DNA of 64,000 nucleotides from Oopsacas minuta. Its lineage: Eukaryota > Porifera > Hexactinellida > Lyssacinosida > Leucopsacidae. The position numbers and the translations under genes are program-made. The notes beneath the pieces are model-generated. The model saw only the letters and a list, made by a program, of their open reading frames with translations, ran no database searches and had not been told where the DNA came from. The stretch covers positions 1 through 64,000 of the forward strand of contig JAKMXF010000309.1 of NCBI GenBank assembly GCA_024704765.1, given 5' to 3'. Positions 1 through 11,397 of the stretch are shown here, one piece after another; positions within the stretch are counted from its first letter, which is position 1, and each line of letters opens with the position of its first letter.

Positions 1-414
1 TTTTTTTACTGCATCTGCTCCAATCATTATGCGCACAATGTCTTTCGTGCAGGGCAAAACTAGCTCTTCACCAATAGTATGGGGTTTCTTAGATTTAGAA
101 ATACGTAGTGACACAACATATGATGCTTCAACTGCGGCTCTTATAGTGATAGCTGTCTGTCCTGTCGTATCAAGTCTAGATTTCTTGACAGATTGAGATT
201 GTCTTTGGAAGAAAGAAACATCTCGGTCATTATATGTTGGATGTTCTTTCTCAAAATGTCTTTTAAGCTGAAACGGCTTCATAGACTCTGCAGATAATAC
301 TTTCAGACATATCACGCATTGTGGTTTTTCAATACCTTCAATTACTATACTTGTAATTCCAAATTTCAGATAATCATCTGAGTACGCACGCTTCGGAGCA
401 CGTTTAGTTGCCAT
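1..414 (-). CDS. BED zinc-finger hAT transposase-like protein (partial, 3' end outside window)
   Basis: An uninterrupted 138-codon reading frame starts at ATG 414-412 and is still open at base 1. The protein begins MATKRAPKRAYSDDYLKFG and has a C-X2-C-X16-H-X4-H finger (Cys33, Cys36, His53, His58) followed by a basic stretch, as at the N terminus of BED-finger hAT transposases and their domesticated relatives (ZBED5, FAM200, SCAND3 type). The finger would bind DNA, including the transposon ends. The rest, including the RNase H-like catalytic core, is outside the window. It could be an active transposase or a decayed one; no stop or frameshift is seen in this part. Confidence 0.75.
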   Translation of the reverse strand, partial: MATKRAPKRAYSDDYLKFGITSIVIEGIEKPQCVICLKVLSAESMKPFQLKRHFEKEHPTYNDRDVSFFQRQSQSVKKSRLDTTGQTAITIRAAVEASYVVSLRISKSKKPHTIGEELVLPCTKDIVRIMIGADAVKK

Positions 415-759
415 TTAAGTAAAAATACGATTAGAAGGACTTGTTAAAGTTGAAATGCCTAGAAATGTCTTTAAATAATTCTTTGTTGTACATACAAGCC
501 TGGACTTCATAGGTTATTTAATAAAATATTACACTTCAATATTGGAATACATACAATTCGTGACATGTCACGAATTGTATGTATTCCTTCAAGATTATAT
601 TTCTTCTATGTTATTTCATAATCAATACAATGATGTCATATAATGACAATAGGGTTTCTAATTACGCAATGCGACACTAACCACAAATTAATAGTAATAG
701 AATCACTGAAATTCAGTAAAAATTCCTACCTTCCACGACCCACTGGTTGAAAACCCCTG
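1..759 (-). mobile_element. hAT transposon, 5' terminal part with BED-finger gene
   Basis: Read on the minus strand, the sequence starting at 759 opens with CAGGGGTTTTCAACCAGTGG, the kind of terminal inverted repeat seen in hAT (Charlie-like) elements. A BED-finger coding region begins about 345 bases inside it at 414 and runs off the window. An 8-base target duplication would be at 760-767 (gtttagat), but its partner lies outside the window. Only the left part of the element is visible, so its integrity cannot be judged. Confidence 0.65.
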
Positions 760-1156
760 GTTTAGATTGATTGCTTATGAATTGTTTTGTTTTGGAATAA
801 TTTGTTTGCTCTTCTCCTATATTATTATTGAATATGAGTGTACTTTTCCTTTATAGTTTAGGGGTTCGAATGAACTGGGCTCTCGCTTATTAGTTCTATA
901 TTATCTTTCAATCCCATTTATTTAACATTGAAATTGACTTGAAATCTCAGCTACACAATTTTACTGGTTGTTACTTGATACCATGAACTATCTGTATTCT
1001 CTATGTTGCGGTCTCAATCCCTGGATTGATTGATTACTTTACTGAGGCTTGACTAATCTTGCTAATATGTTTAATAATATAACTGTTTATTGATTTATAA
1101 CACCTGTGTACATAATACATAGAGTATAAGAAGGTAGTATAGTAAATAATAATATT

Positions 1157-2365
1157 TTAATTATTATTTTTCTGATTATTCCTGATAAAACTAAGTGTAT
1201 CTCTACTTGTATTGTTAAGTTTTGTCCGTAGTTTGTTGCAGAGGTATGCAGCTGAAGAAAACACTCGTTCAGACTCCACAGAAGTGGATGGATTAATATA
1301 CAAGATTTGGTATATATCCTTTAATAAGGTTCCTCTTTTCCCTGTCCGCTCTGCAAGAGGTAATTCTTATTTTACAGAATTTGATAGCTAATATTTGCAT
1401 TGAGGTATTTCATGCAGTTTTCTAAGAGATGCATCAATGGCTACTTGAAGTTGAGTTTCTTTGTGATTGAAATTTTTTATGATTCAAAACCTTCCGAAAG
1501 ATTACCTGTAACTTTCGTAGGTTCAATTTGGTCCTACTTAGTTTCTTCTTCTCCTCGATATCCACCCATTCTTGATAATACCTCAGGACAAACTACTCCA
1601 TTTCTCTCAAGTTTGGCTTGAGGATTATGTAGATACTGAATTATAACCGAAGCATCAGTATAGCGCTCTTGAATAAAACACTGATTAATTGCTTACAAGA
1701 CACGAGTACTATAATATGATTGGAGATATATTGAGCTCTTCTAATTTTATTGTTTATTGTCGCTTCTGCTGTTTGTTATCAGATTAGAATCTTGTCTACA
1801 CAGAACCTCCACAGCTATCTCGATTGGACTTAGGGTTTAGTAAGACATTCAGTCTTGATGAATTCTAAATCACTGCGGTTGATTTGCACACCAAGATCTA
1901 AGAGAGCTTTTTGCACTGGTAATTTGATTTTAATTATTCTCTCATGCAGGTCTAACAGCGTACTCTTATGTGTCTTGCAATCGAGTATCAAGTTTAACCC
2001 ATTAGGGTAAATTTCTTTGACATATTTTTGTGAAGTTTCATTTTATAGAGGAGAACGCTTGAAAGTTTCAGAATTTGACGTACTCTGGACACTATGTCAC
2101 TGATATCATAGCTTCATTCGATTCTGGTATCTTGTTCTGTTCCAATTTGTACAGTCTATCTACCATCTCACTCATCATCCGAAATGTTCTCATCTTCATC
2201 GGTGCCAGTTACATAAAGAATTCTGTTTCATTATAGGTTGAATACGATAGAATACTTCTTGAATAACAAGTTGTAGTCTGTGAGTGTTGCTTAATTGTTG
2301 GAATGGTGAGACTAGTCGGCCAAGTTTTTTCATCATAGCACAACCATCTGTTGTGATTGCTACTA
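1157..2365 (-). pseudogene. Decayed hAT transposase (core and C-terminal dimerisation region)
   Basis: Minus-strand frames give, in correct order, recognisable hAT segments. Near 2360-2310 there is a block reading AITTDGCAMMKKLGRLV (RNase H-like core, TTDG motif). Near 2290-2240 there is HRLQLVIQEV. Near 1990-1880 there is TLLDLHERI followed by LPVQKALLDLGV. At about 1312-1157 there is the dimerisation motif INPSTSVESERVFSSAAYLC, ending in a TAA at 1159-1157. The pieces are separated by stops and frame changes, so no functional protein is made. It is a separate element from the BED-finger one at the window edge. Confidence 0.7.
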
Positions 2366-2799
2366 TATCATTTCAAAATCTTGCCAAATTCATTTAACTT
2401 TTCAGATATTACATTTGAGTACATTTCTGTTGAAAACACATCCCCTTATTCTAATTAAACCAAAATTCAAAATCATCCTTTGCCATAGATATTTATATTT
2501 AAATATCTCCTGTTTTACAAAGAGGACCTCTCGTCCAAGATCAGACTAACTTTTGATTCATTAGATTTATGATATGCTAAATTTATGCAAATTTTCTCGC
2601 ACAATTGTTTGTCATATTGCATTACTAACTCTCTTATCTCAGTTACAGTTTTCGGGAGAGATTTTTGTAAATCTTGTGACGTTATATAATCTCAGAAGCA
2701 GTCATTCTAGCGAGCACTGAGGCAAGACTTCAATCAGTCATAAAATAGTCTAATGTATTAACTGTATTCGGTTTCGGTTTGGTTGTATTGTTTAATACA

Positions 2800-3076
2800 T
2801 CGCTCTTTCGTTGTAATATGATTTGTTTTAAAACTATGAATTTGAACATTCTATTCTATAAACATAACAATACAACACCGATTCTATTACTAATTACAAA
2901 ACTAAGATTATTCACTTTGCTCACTGACTCAGGTCCCATTGCCTATTGCACCATGTATATATTACCTCAATAATACAGACTGTTGGTTATCCAAATGTTT
3001 TGCTTGGTCCTATGGAGTACGGATAATTGAGGTTGAAGTAATAAGTACGTGCATTATTGTTTAAACGGTTACACTG
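2800..3076 (-). repeat. Fragment of pogo/Tigger-like non-autonomous element
   Basis: The stretch 2838-3015 matches the reverse complement of 14985-15170, the interior of the complete element at 14711-15456. It shares landmarks such as the gattattcac and gttggttatccaaa segments. It ends with CACTG at 3076 followed by TA. The same TA-gtatagag boundary starts the upstream block of the long NHL genes. Confidence 0.55.
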
Positions 3077-3480
3077 TAGTATAGAGAGAAAGATCTGTTC
3101 AATTTAAGTATTTATTGCGGTTCGTTTAGCTTCCATAAAACGGGTTTTGACTCACCCAATAATGTTACAAGAGGAATTATATTAATATATGCAGATATGG
3201 ATTTTCCTGGCAATTACGTACATAAAATTTTACAATTAAAACCCTTTACCAAGTACAGCCGAAATGTTACATTCGTAATTGAAAGGAATACTAAATTTTA
3301 CCACTCATTATTAAGCAATCCTCACAACAAAAACGAGATTTTAGCACATTTTTGACGTAATAAAATCACACATTTCCAGGCCGTATTTGGTTAGTATATT
3401 TTGGTTATTTGCATTTCTCTCTGATTTGTCTAGTTTGTGTAATTTGATTCCTTGTATGATCTTATATATATTTGAATAAT
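3077..3480 (+). promoter_or_regulatory. 5' flank of long NHL gene 1 (shared upstream block)
   Basis: This block recurs upstream of the other two long NHL genes (9519-10147 and 26493-27072). It starts at gtatagag, includes a TTAA-bounded MITE (3245-3394 here), and ends with a strongly conserved 70-base stretch containing tctctctgatttgtctag and a TATA-like cttatatatatttg just before the first ATG. Conservation next to the start codon suggests a core promoter or 5' leader. The pyrimidine-rich tract ending in TAG could also be a splice acceptor of a 5'-UTR intron. Confidence 0.45.
3245..3394. mobile_element. TTAA-type MITE, copy 1
   Basis: A roughly 150-base element whose ends read TTAACCAATTACGGCCG and, inverted, ATTAACCTAATACGGCCG in the best copy (9913-10061). 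In this copy the TTAA ends have decayed to TTTA and TTAG. TTAA flanks and CC-starting inverted ends point to a piggyBac-type non-autonomous element. Other copies are at 9913, 26860 and 51945. Confidence 0.55.
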
Positions 3481-4731
3481 ATGAATTGTATAGCAATAAT
3501 AATGGCTACAGCTAATCCTATATTACCACAACCTGGAGAAGATAACTACGAGTTAGAAGTAAATCGAGTGAGAGAGAAGATTAAAAGTACATTCTTAGAG
3601 TTAATCGACTGTCTAAAGGAAAGAGAGAGTAAATTATTGAGAGAGTTAGATACAATTGTGGATTGTTATCGCTCTTATAAATGTGAATTGACAAAGCTGA
3701 ATGAAAAGAAGATTGCTCTACAAAAATCCAAAGGTTTACTACAACATGAGATACTTACTTCTCCTATAAAATGTGTTCACGAAGAATTCATTGCTCGATT
3801 AGACACAGAACTTGAATCAATTGAGTTTCCTAAACAACCTAGAATGGTTAGTTTCACTTGTGAAAACAACAAATTGTTAGATGAAGTAAATAAGTTGGGG
3901 AAGTTAGTGAGAAGCGGAATCGATTATACAAACAAGAAACAACCTCTAATGAGTGTTTGTACCATAGGAAGCGGAAATGAACAACCACGCGATCCATGTG
4001 ATGTTACTGTAGATAACAGAACAGAAAATATTTATATAGCAGATACATGCAATAACTGTATTAAAGTATTTGACAGTAATGCCAAGTATTTATTCAAATT
4101 CGGAGATAGCAACGGTGAAGGAGCGATGACACTGCCAAAATGTTTATCTATTTATGGAAATAGAGTTCTTATCTCTCAAGGCCACTGTATCCTGAATTAT
4201 ACACTGGATGGAAAGTTCATTTCCAAATTTGGTAAACAGGGAAATGGAGAACTTCAATTTGACTATCCTCGGGGTCTAACAATTGATGATTCAACTGAAG
4301 ATATTTATATCTGTGACCGTAATAACAATCGTGTACAAATACTTACCAAAGACTTGTGTTACAAAAATGAATTCGGTACAAATACACTCAAACATCCTCT
4401 AAATGTAAAACTATCTAAAGAATACATTTATGTGTTAGATGAATCAAATCCTTGTATCCATCTTTTCGATCATAATCTCATACTCCAGAAGAATATCATT
4501 TCTCTTGGAAAAGGAAATCAAGTCATTGCTCCAAGATCTTTCTTTATTGACTATTCTGATTTCATTCTGATTGCAGATACTTCTTCTAACGCTATTTCTA
4601 TATTCAACCCTGAATTCAAGTTAGTTCATAAGATTCCTGTGTCTCGCAATCCATTAGCAGTTACAGTAGACAATCAGAATAGAGTTATAGTAGTGTGTTG
4701 TAATGATAAAAACTGTCTACAGATATTTTGA
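3481..4731 (+). CDS. Long-type NHL-repeat protein 1 (coiled coil plus six-bladed propeller)
   Basis: A single-exon frame of 416 codons from ATG 3481. A second in-frame ATG at 3502 has a better context (A at -3, G at +4) and aligns with the MATA start of the short-type genes, so translation may begin there. Residues 20-90 are charged and heptad-rich, consistent with a coiled coil. From about residue 165 to the end there are six NHL-type blades, each with a proline at the strand entry and a later (A/C/L)D-x-x-N motif, for example DYPRGLTID with CDRNNN. There is no RING, B-box, signal peptide or membrane segment, so it should be an intracellular binding protein resembling the rear half of TRIM-NHL proteins. 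Partner and function are unknown. It is near-identical to the gene at 27073 outside the variable loop positions. Confidence 0.85.
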   Translation: MNCIAIIMATANPILPQPGEDNYELEVNRVREKIKSTFLELIDCLKERESKLLRELDTIVDCYRSYKCELTKLNEKKIALQKSKGLLQHEILTSPIKCVHEEFIARLDTELESIEFPKQPRMVSFTCENNKLLDEVNKLGKLVRSGIDYTNKKQPLMSVCTIGSGNEQPRDPCDVTVDNRTENIYIADTCNNCIKVFDSNAKYLFKFGDSNGEGAMTLPKCLSIYGNRVLISQGHCILNYTLDGKFISKFGKQGNGELQFDYPRGLTIDDSTEDIYICDRNNNRVQILTKDLCYKNEFGTNTLKHPLNVKLSKEYIYVLDESNPCIHLFDHNLILQKNIISLGKGNQVIAPRSFFIDYSDFILIADTSSNAISIFNPEFKLVHKIPVSRNPLAVTVDNQNRVIVVCCNDKNCLQIF

Positions 4732-5340
4732 TATCTAATCTCTATCAATACAGATGATAGTATCTTTGTGTGAATTTGTGTGTTTACTTATAATCTCATT
4801 GACTTTCCCATTTATTCATTCTTTGTTTGTTATCCATGTATCTCGTACAATTATGCTAATATTTATATTATTTATTTTGTAATATTCTTCTTTATTTACT
4901 CTATTCAGCTCCATAATTTGCCTCTTAAGTAGTATGACTGGCGCCTCTTAATGTCCTAGGATTTCTAAGCAATTGATAGTTTGATTTTGCAGCTTTAATC
5001 CCCAATTATTGTAGTTACAGCATAATCCGAACCGATAACAATCAAATAGAATTCTCATTTTGGAGTTTAATTGTATACAAGCCTTTATTAGCAGTATACA
5101 GTTTGTAAAGTTATAGCGCCTATAATAATCTATTCTCAATACACTGACAGCCATTATAGCTAGAGACATAGGGAGATCGCTAATTTCCATTTTTGGAGGG
5201 GTCCATTGAGTTATAACTGATCCTCATCTGAGATCTATGATCACTGTTAAACATTATAACTTTGATATTCTTTTTCCTTTTAATAATCGGAACAAACAAA
5301 AGCAAAAAATGCACTAAGATCAATCTAAGCTATATACTAA
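4732..5340. repeat. 3' flank shared by long NHL genes 1 and 3
   Basis: This stretch is closely similar to 28324-29130, showing that the duplication carrying these genes extends several hundred bases past the stop codon. The copy here lacks about 130 bases that are present at 28850-28985. No coding region is supported in it. Confidence 0.7.
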
Positions 5341-7640
5341 AGTATAGTCAAGAGGCGATACAGTAAAAACTGACTGAATCTCTACTGAGCGTACCCCATT
5401 TCTTAACAGAGGTCTTAAGTTCTGGCTTCAGCCTATTACAACTGGTCTTAATTCCAACTGTCCAAATGGCTTGGGCCCTTTCGGAATTTGCCCCATGCAA
5501 GGACCTAGGAGCAGTTAAACGTCAAATAACAATTTATAATCTCTTCCTTCTACACGCTAGGTCTCAGCATGTCTTACTATAGTAAATATTCAATAAAGTT
5601 ATCCTGGAATGAAAAGTCTTCCCGTATAATTGATGAAAAACAAACATTTTGAATATTATTGAGCAAAAATACACACTAAATTTCGGACAGAGAATCTTGA
5701 AATACATTATAGGTACTATCAGCCAATTTTGATTTATTGTACCATCCAGCTGGGGCCTTGTGGCTCGTGTAGTAGTTAGGTCCGGATTTCGAAGATTCAA
5801 GTTTCCCATATGTAGATTTAATTTATTGTTTTAAGAATATTTAGTAAACAAATACAGTTAGCGATAATGTTAGAACCAGAATATTCTGCCAAAATTATCA
5901 CTACCTTGGAGTCTCAGAATAACAGACACGTTTGGGACACGGCTTCTGTCGGTTGTAGAGACTTGTTCCCTCCTCGTAGACTACTTAAGTATTAATTATA
6001 TGCTTGGTAAATTCAATCCGTGCCACGAGGTTTGTCCGTTGCATTGGGTTGTCTGATTTTCGTATTGTCCGTTTTTGGGAGACTCCAGTGTATATTTACG
6101 CTCAAATAGGATAAGCATATTTGCAACCATTTTAGGCCCAAAATTTTTCGGACAAATATAGGTGCGAGCATTCTCGCAGTGTCTCAGTGCTTCCGCCGCC
6201 TTGGGTTTAAACAGGACCAACTAGGCCGGCGGCACAGACGCTGTGAACGTTGGATTTTCAATGGTTTCATGCTGAATGAACTGAACGACCGCTGGCTGTG
6301 TGTTAACTTTAGAACGTGAACTTGCATCAATTTGTCATGAACTGAATTGGATTTATTCCATCCGTTCGTGAACATTTCATTCCCTGATACCTCGCAACTG
6401 GTTTCACTGTAGTATTCAATATATATGTTTTATCAATAGGAGTAAGTTTGATTAAAAGTACTTGAAAGTGTGTTATAATAACTGCAAGTACCTTATTACT
6501 TCGAATAATAGCCGGGGCGATTATTAATTTCAATCGTTCCACTGTATTATTCGTCTATAAAGGGCCTGATTAAGATGGTTGTTTGCCCCAGACATGTTTT
6601 GTTTTTTTGGAAGCAAAATTATTTGCTACGTGCTATAAGTCCATTATTTATTATATAATGCATTTTAACAACAAATCAGGTGGCAGGATAATTAAAAGGC
6701 AATTACCAGCGCTGATAAATGGAGACTTTAGCTCAAATCATAGCCCATGAACCAGAGCCTTAAATTTGCTCACCGCTACCATATCTGGGAATAATGCTAA
6801 TAGTAATTGTTTGCAAGGAATACATCTTTGACATAGAAATGCCTGGTACAATCGGTGGTAACTTTCGTTTGTTATCACTCCAAAGGCCGACTATCCAAAC
6901 AAGAGGGAAAATTTTCTTGCAACCAAGTGTTAACCATTATTCATTTTGATAATGATTATCAGCATTAATAAATATTTCTCCATTTTGGGCCAGAATCAGT
7001 AAAATTCAATTCAACATTCATAGTTTACTCCGAATCGATTTTCTATGCAGATATTCGTGAAATTTCCTTTCATTATCATGTGACTCATATGACCATGTTT
7101 GGAATATTTTTCCTCGACAACTCAGGAATGTGACACATTCCATTCTCTAAAGTGCACAGTGGGTTATTTTGGGTATAACTTCAACAATTTTTATTATTTT
7201 CCGCTGAATTTTTGGCTACTGGGGTTTTATCTAAGGACCATATTTTGTCATGTCAGATTTTGAGAATGAGTTAGCATTTTAAAATTATGACGTCATATAT
7301 AATTTGCAAAAAAAAATATTCAAATTTATTTTGTTTCTTATAATTCTTGACTATATAGGATATTCATAAGAGTATATTGTTTCAATAATGAATACTGTAA
7401 CTAGGCAACGTATTGTGTATTCAAGAAACGTATCCCAATCTTGTATAAAGCATTATATTGTGATTCGGATATGTTGTATAGGAATGTGTATATTATGTCA
7501 ACTACAAGATACATATATATTTATACCTAAATTAGGGTATATCAAATTATTTCACATAAATTATAGTCATACAAAGCTGTAAAGTTTAACTTACACTCCC
7601 TGAACTAACTAAATGAAATATTTCTGGATACTAAACAGGG
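5341..7640. other. Intergenic, decayed repeats, no supported gene
   Basis: Parts resemble 29130-29560 (for example around 6720-6760 and 7100-7150), so the NHL duplication may once have reached this far. At 6530-6544 a TTCCACTG end followed by TA looks like one end of a pogo-like element whose other end I cannot place. Short open frames here have no recognisable domains. Confidence 0.4.
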
Positions 7641-8505
7641 TTTCTGTACTAACATCCAGGCACCGCTTGCTTCAGACTCACGTGCCCTCCACTCCAAGTC
7701 TGTCTTATCATACGCTCCCTCTGATCATGCCTATATTATTGGTAATTTCGATTCCCTCGCCCTAAAGTACTGGTATCCCAACGAAATCTTAGAGCTATGA
7801 ATATCGTCTCTTTTGCTGAAAGCCTCCAACTTTCTGATTTCGGCTCAGAAAAACATACCTTAGATGAACTGGTATAGATATTATAACGCTAACATACTCT
7901 CGGCACTTGACGAGCATGCCCCTGTATCATGCTGAACCTTGACTAACCGTCCATCGTGCAGTTGTACACTTGCGATCTCTGCGAGATAAAACGAGAATTA
8001 CGAAGACTTGAGAGGAAGTTCATAAAGTCCAGATCTACACATGACCTTGGTGTTTTTAAGGAGAACTATCACTCTTATAAGTGTCTCCTTGATTTTATAG
8101 AGACTGAGTATGATAAGGAGATATTCGGTAGCTGTGACGATAGAAAGTTATTCCATCTTGTACAAAGATTGTCTGTCCAAAGCAAAAAGAACTTCCTTCC
8201 GGATTCCTTCTCTAACTACTCCTTAGCTTGTAAATTCTCTCACTATTTCAGAGATAAATTGACAAACTACAGGACCTGTGTGATTGCTCAAATTTACCTT
8301 ACTCTCTCTTTACATTCCTCCTGTTTCCTGTCTTATGAGCTTCCACGATTTTATCTACTTGAACCCGCCAGAAATTGATATCCTACTCAATATATCTAAA
8401 ACGAAACACTAGTTTAGATCCCATCCCGACCGCGATCCTTAAACAATGTATTCCTTATCTAAGTGTGCATACAGCGCGCCAGTATTCACATTCAGATTCA
8501 TACTC
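7640..8505 (+). mobile_element. CR1/L2-type LINE ORF2 fragment
   Basis: Plus-strand frames give the end of an endonuclease domain (SYAPSDHAYIIGNFD near 7712-7756). They then give the typical linker region of CR1/L2-like elements: ELRRLERKFIKSRSTHD at about 7996-8046, and KLFHLVQRLS then LPDSFSNYSLACKFSHYF further on. Finally comes the start of the reverse transcriptase (SLDPIPTAILKQCIPYL near 8410-8465). Several stops and frame shifts break it and both ends are missing, so it is dead. Confidence 0.7.
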
Positions 8506-8510
8506 TTGAA

Positions 8511-9149
8511 TTACTCTTTTCTACATCCGTTCACTACGTGTTTGCGAGCAGTTATACCTATAATCGAGGCATGGTAGCTTTGGCCGTTCTCATGAGTAGC
8601 TATCTTTTCAGTTACTAAAACCGGTAACAAATGTGCTATGATTATGATCTTGATGATCGAACAACTTGCAAGAAAACCAAAATAATATTTTGTCGACATT
8701 GAATAACACAGCCAAGAGCTTTGAATTTTAGTCCCGGTAAGTTTGTAAACACGAGTAAAATTTGAGGACGAACAGCTGCGTCTAAAACCCTCCCTTCCAA
8801 AACTGCACTGCTCGGATTGATTAGCATCTGCTATTTAGCAGTGGGAGCTGCCCCTTTCGGCCCAGTTTCAATCATTGGTTCGTCTATCTTCTCCCATAAA
8901 CCAATATCATTGATGTACTCATTTAAAATCTGTGCAAAATTCAGCCTCCGCGACTGGAGAGCTAGCGCTGAAGTGTTCAGGGAAAAGTTCCTCTGTAAAG
9001 TCTGTATGCATGAACTCACTAATATCACTTTGTTCATGTGACTGAGATTGAGATTCACCTCGAGCGCTAGATTGAGAAAGTGCGAATATCTTGTCAAACA
9101 AAGGCATCTTGGAAGAGCATCGTGGCATCAGATGCTTTTTTAGCAGCAT
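8511..9149 (-). pseudogene. TTF-type zinc-finger hAT (ZMYM1-like) N-terminal remnant
   Basis: Minus-strand frames read, in order, a Ser/Gln-rich N-terminal piece starting LLKKHLMPRCSSKMPLFDK, then INDIGLWEKIDEPMIETGPK, then KIQSSWLCYSMSTKYYF, and last SYHASIIGITARKHVVNG. The WxKI, the WLxYS-xx-YYF and the later HxSxxH-like segments follow the order seen in TTF-type finger hAT transposases and their ZMYM1-like relatives. Frame changes between segments make it a pseudogene. The assignment is by motif order only. Confidence 0.5.
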
Positions 9150-9282
9150 CCACTTTGCAAGTTGAGCTTATAGTATTGTAATGTGTTAACATTTAAGGGA
9201 GATAATTTGGGCCAAAAGCACTAAAATTTGGACCAATGGTCCCCTGGACTAAATATCTAGGGGGTACCATTTAGCCCAGAAC

Positions 9283-9515
9283 ACTGTGATTCAAATTTCA
9301 ACCATCTATCATTTATATTAGGCTAATAATGTAATTTTAGAAATTCCTAAATTGTCACAATGACGTTATAATTTCGTCATAGATGTGAATTTTCTTCCGA
9401 AACTCAAACTTGTCCGACCCAGACGCAAAATCCCCATGTGTGCCTATAATCAGCCCTGGGATCCTGCAGTTTCTTCAATCAATTGTGAACATACGAATAT
9501 ATATATACAGATTAA
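9283..9515. repeat. Interspersed repeat family B, copy 1
   Basis: Shares long similar runs with 44055-44300 (gtgattcaaatttcaacca, aaactcaaacttgtccga, tcttcaatcaattgtgaac-type segments) and in part with 62050-62165. No inverted ends or coding capacity are seen. Possibly an untranslated end of a retroelement or a SINE-like repeat. Confidence 0.5.
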
Positions 9516-9912
9516 TAGTAGTATAGAGGGAAACATCTGTTCAATTTATGTATTTAATTATTGCGGTTCGTTTAGTTTCCTTTAAACTGGTTTTGACTCT
9601 ACCCAATATTGTTATAAGAGGAATTATATTAACTGAATGTTATTATGAATAATGATGATATCATAATAATATCCTTTTAGTAAGCAAATCATATAAGTAG
9701 TGAGTATGAAATTTGTTAATCAGTTTTACTTTACTTCCATAATTATAGTATTTATAGTATAACCTCGATATTCATAACATTTTTGCCACTCTTCGAATTG
9801 ACAAAGTTCGAATATGAGAGTGTCTACTGTACTTGAATATGGATTATCCTCACAAATACGTACATCAAATTTGCTGGCAATTATATACAAAATCAAGTTC
9901 ACAATTAAACCC

Positions 9913-10061
9913 TTAACCAATTACGGCCGAATGTTACATTAATAATGAAGAGGAACACTAAAATTTTCCGCTCCTTATTCACCGAAACTCGCACCAAAAA
10001 CGATGTTTTAGCACCTTTTTCCCGTCCTAAACTCACACATTTCCCGGCCGTATTAGGTTAA
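9913..10061. mobile_element. TTAA-type MITE, copy 2 (best preserved)
   Basis: Bounded by TTAA at 9913-9916 and 10058-10061, with inverted ends CCAATTACGGCCG and, on the other strand, CCTAATACGGCCG. It lies about 90 bases upstream of the ATG of the long NHL pseudogene, in the same place as in the other long NHL genes. Confidence 0.6.
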
Positions 10062-10147
10062 TATATTTTGGTTAGTTGCATTTCTCTCTGATTTGTCTAG
10101 TTTGTGTCATTTGATTCCTTGTATAATCTTATATATATTTGAATAAT

Positions 10148-11397
10148 ATGAATTGTATAGCAATAATAATGGCTACAGCTAATCCTATATTACCACAACC
10201 TGGAGAAGATAACTACGAGTTAGAAGTAAATCGATTGAGAGAGAAGATTAAAAGTACATTCTTAGAGTTAATCGACTGTCTAAAGGAAAGAGAGAGTAAA
10301 TTGTTGAGAGAGTTAGATACAATTGTAGATTGTTATCGCTCTTATAAAAGTGAATTGACAAAGCTGAATGAAAGGAAGATTGCTCTACAAAAACCAAAAG
10401 TTTCCATCAAAATGAGATTCTCACTTCTCCTATAAAATGTGTTCACGAAGAATTCATTACTCGATTAGACACAGAACTTGAATCAATTGAGTTTCCTAAA
10501 CACCTAGAATGGTTAGTTTCACTTGTGAAAACAACAAATTGTTAGATGAAGTAAATAAGTTGGGGAAGTTGGTGAGAAGCGGAATCGATTATACAAACAA
10601 GAAACAACCTCTAATGAGTGTTTGTACCATAAGAAGCGGAAATGAACAACCACGCGATCCATGTGATGTTACTGTGGATAACAAAACAGAAAATATTTAT
10701 ATAGCAGATACATGCAATAACTGTATTAAAGTATTTGACAGTAATGCCAAGTATTTATTCAAATTCGGAGATAGCAACAGTGAAGGAGCGATGACACTGC
10801 CAAAATGTTTATCTATTTATGGAAATAGAGTTCTTATCTCTCAAGGCCACTGTATCCTGAATTATACACTGGATGGAAAGTTCATTTCCAAATTTGGTAA
10901 ACAGGGAAATGGAGAACTTGAATTTGACTATCCTCGGGGTCTAACAATTGATGATTCAACTGAAGATATTTATATCTGTGACAGTTGTAACAATCGTGTA
11001 CAAATACTTACCAAAGACTTGTGTTACAAAACTCAATTCGGTATAAATACACTCGAAGCGCCTCTAGATATAAAGCTCTCTAAAGAATACATTTATGTGT
11101 TAGATGAATTAAATCCTTGTATCCATCTCTTCAATCGTAACCTCATACTCCAGAAGAGTATTATTTCTCGAGGAATAGAAAATCAAGTCATTACTCCAAG
11201 ATCTTTATTTATTGACAATTCTGACTTCATTCTGATTGCAGATACTTCTTCTAACACTATTTCCATATTCAACCCTGAATTCAAGTTAGTTCAACAAGAT
11301 TCCTGTGTCTAGCAATCCAAGAGCAGTTGCAGTAGACAATCAGAATAGAGTTATAGTTGTGTGTTTTCGTGATAAGAACTGTCTACAGATATTTTGA
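10148..11397 (+). pseudogene. Long-type NHL-repeat gene 2, frameshifted
   Basis: Aligned with the intact genes at 3481 and 27073, this copy has a one-base loss near 10395 (in the tract that reads caaaaatccaaaa in the intact genes), a second one-base loss near 10500 (cctaaacacctag), and a one-base gain near 11290 (ttcaacaagatt). The first two jointly shift the frame and the third removes the last blade. The propeller between them (10509-11300) still reads cleanly, with variable-loop residues such as CDSCNN and LEAPLDI, differing from its siblings. It shares their 5' block and the immediate 3' flank. A truncated protein starting at the internal ATG 10509 is conceivable but unlikely. Confidence 0.8.

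Noticed and set aside
2779-2973. 64-codon open frame
   Set aside because: Starts with a non-ATG codon and lies in the pogo-like repeat that recurs inverted at 14985-15170.
8817-9041. Plus-strand open frame
   Set aside because: Antisense to the TTF-finger hAT remnant, whose minus-strand motifs explain the region.
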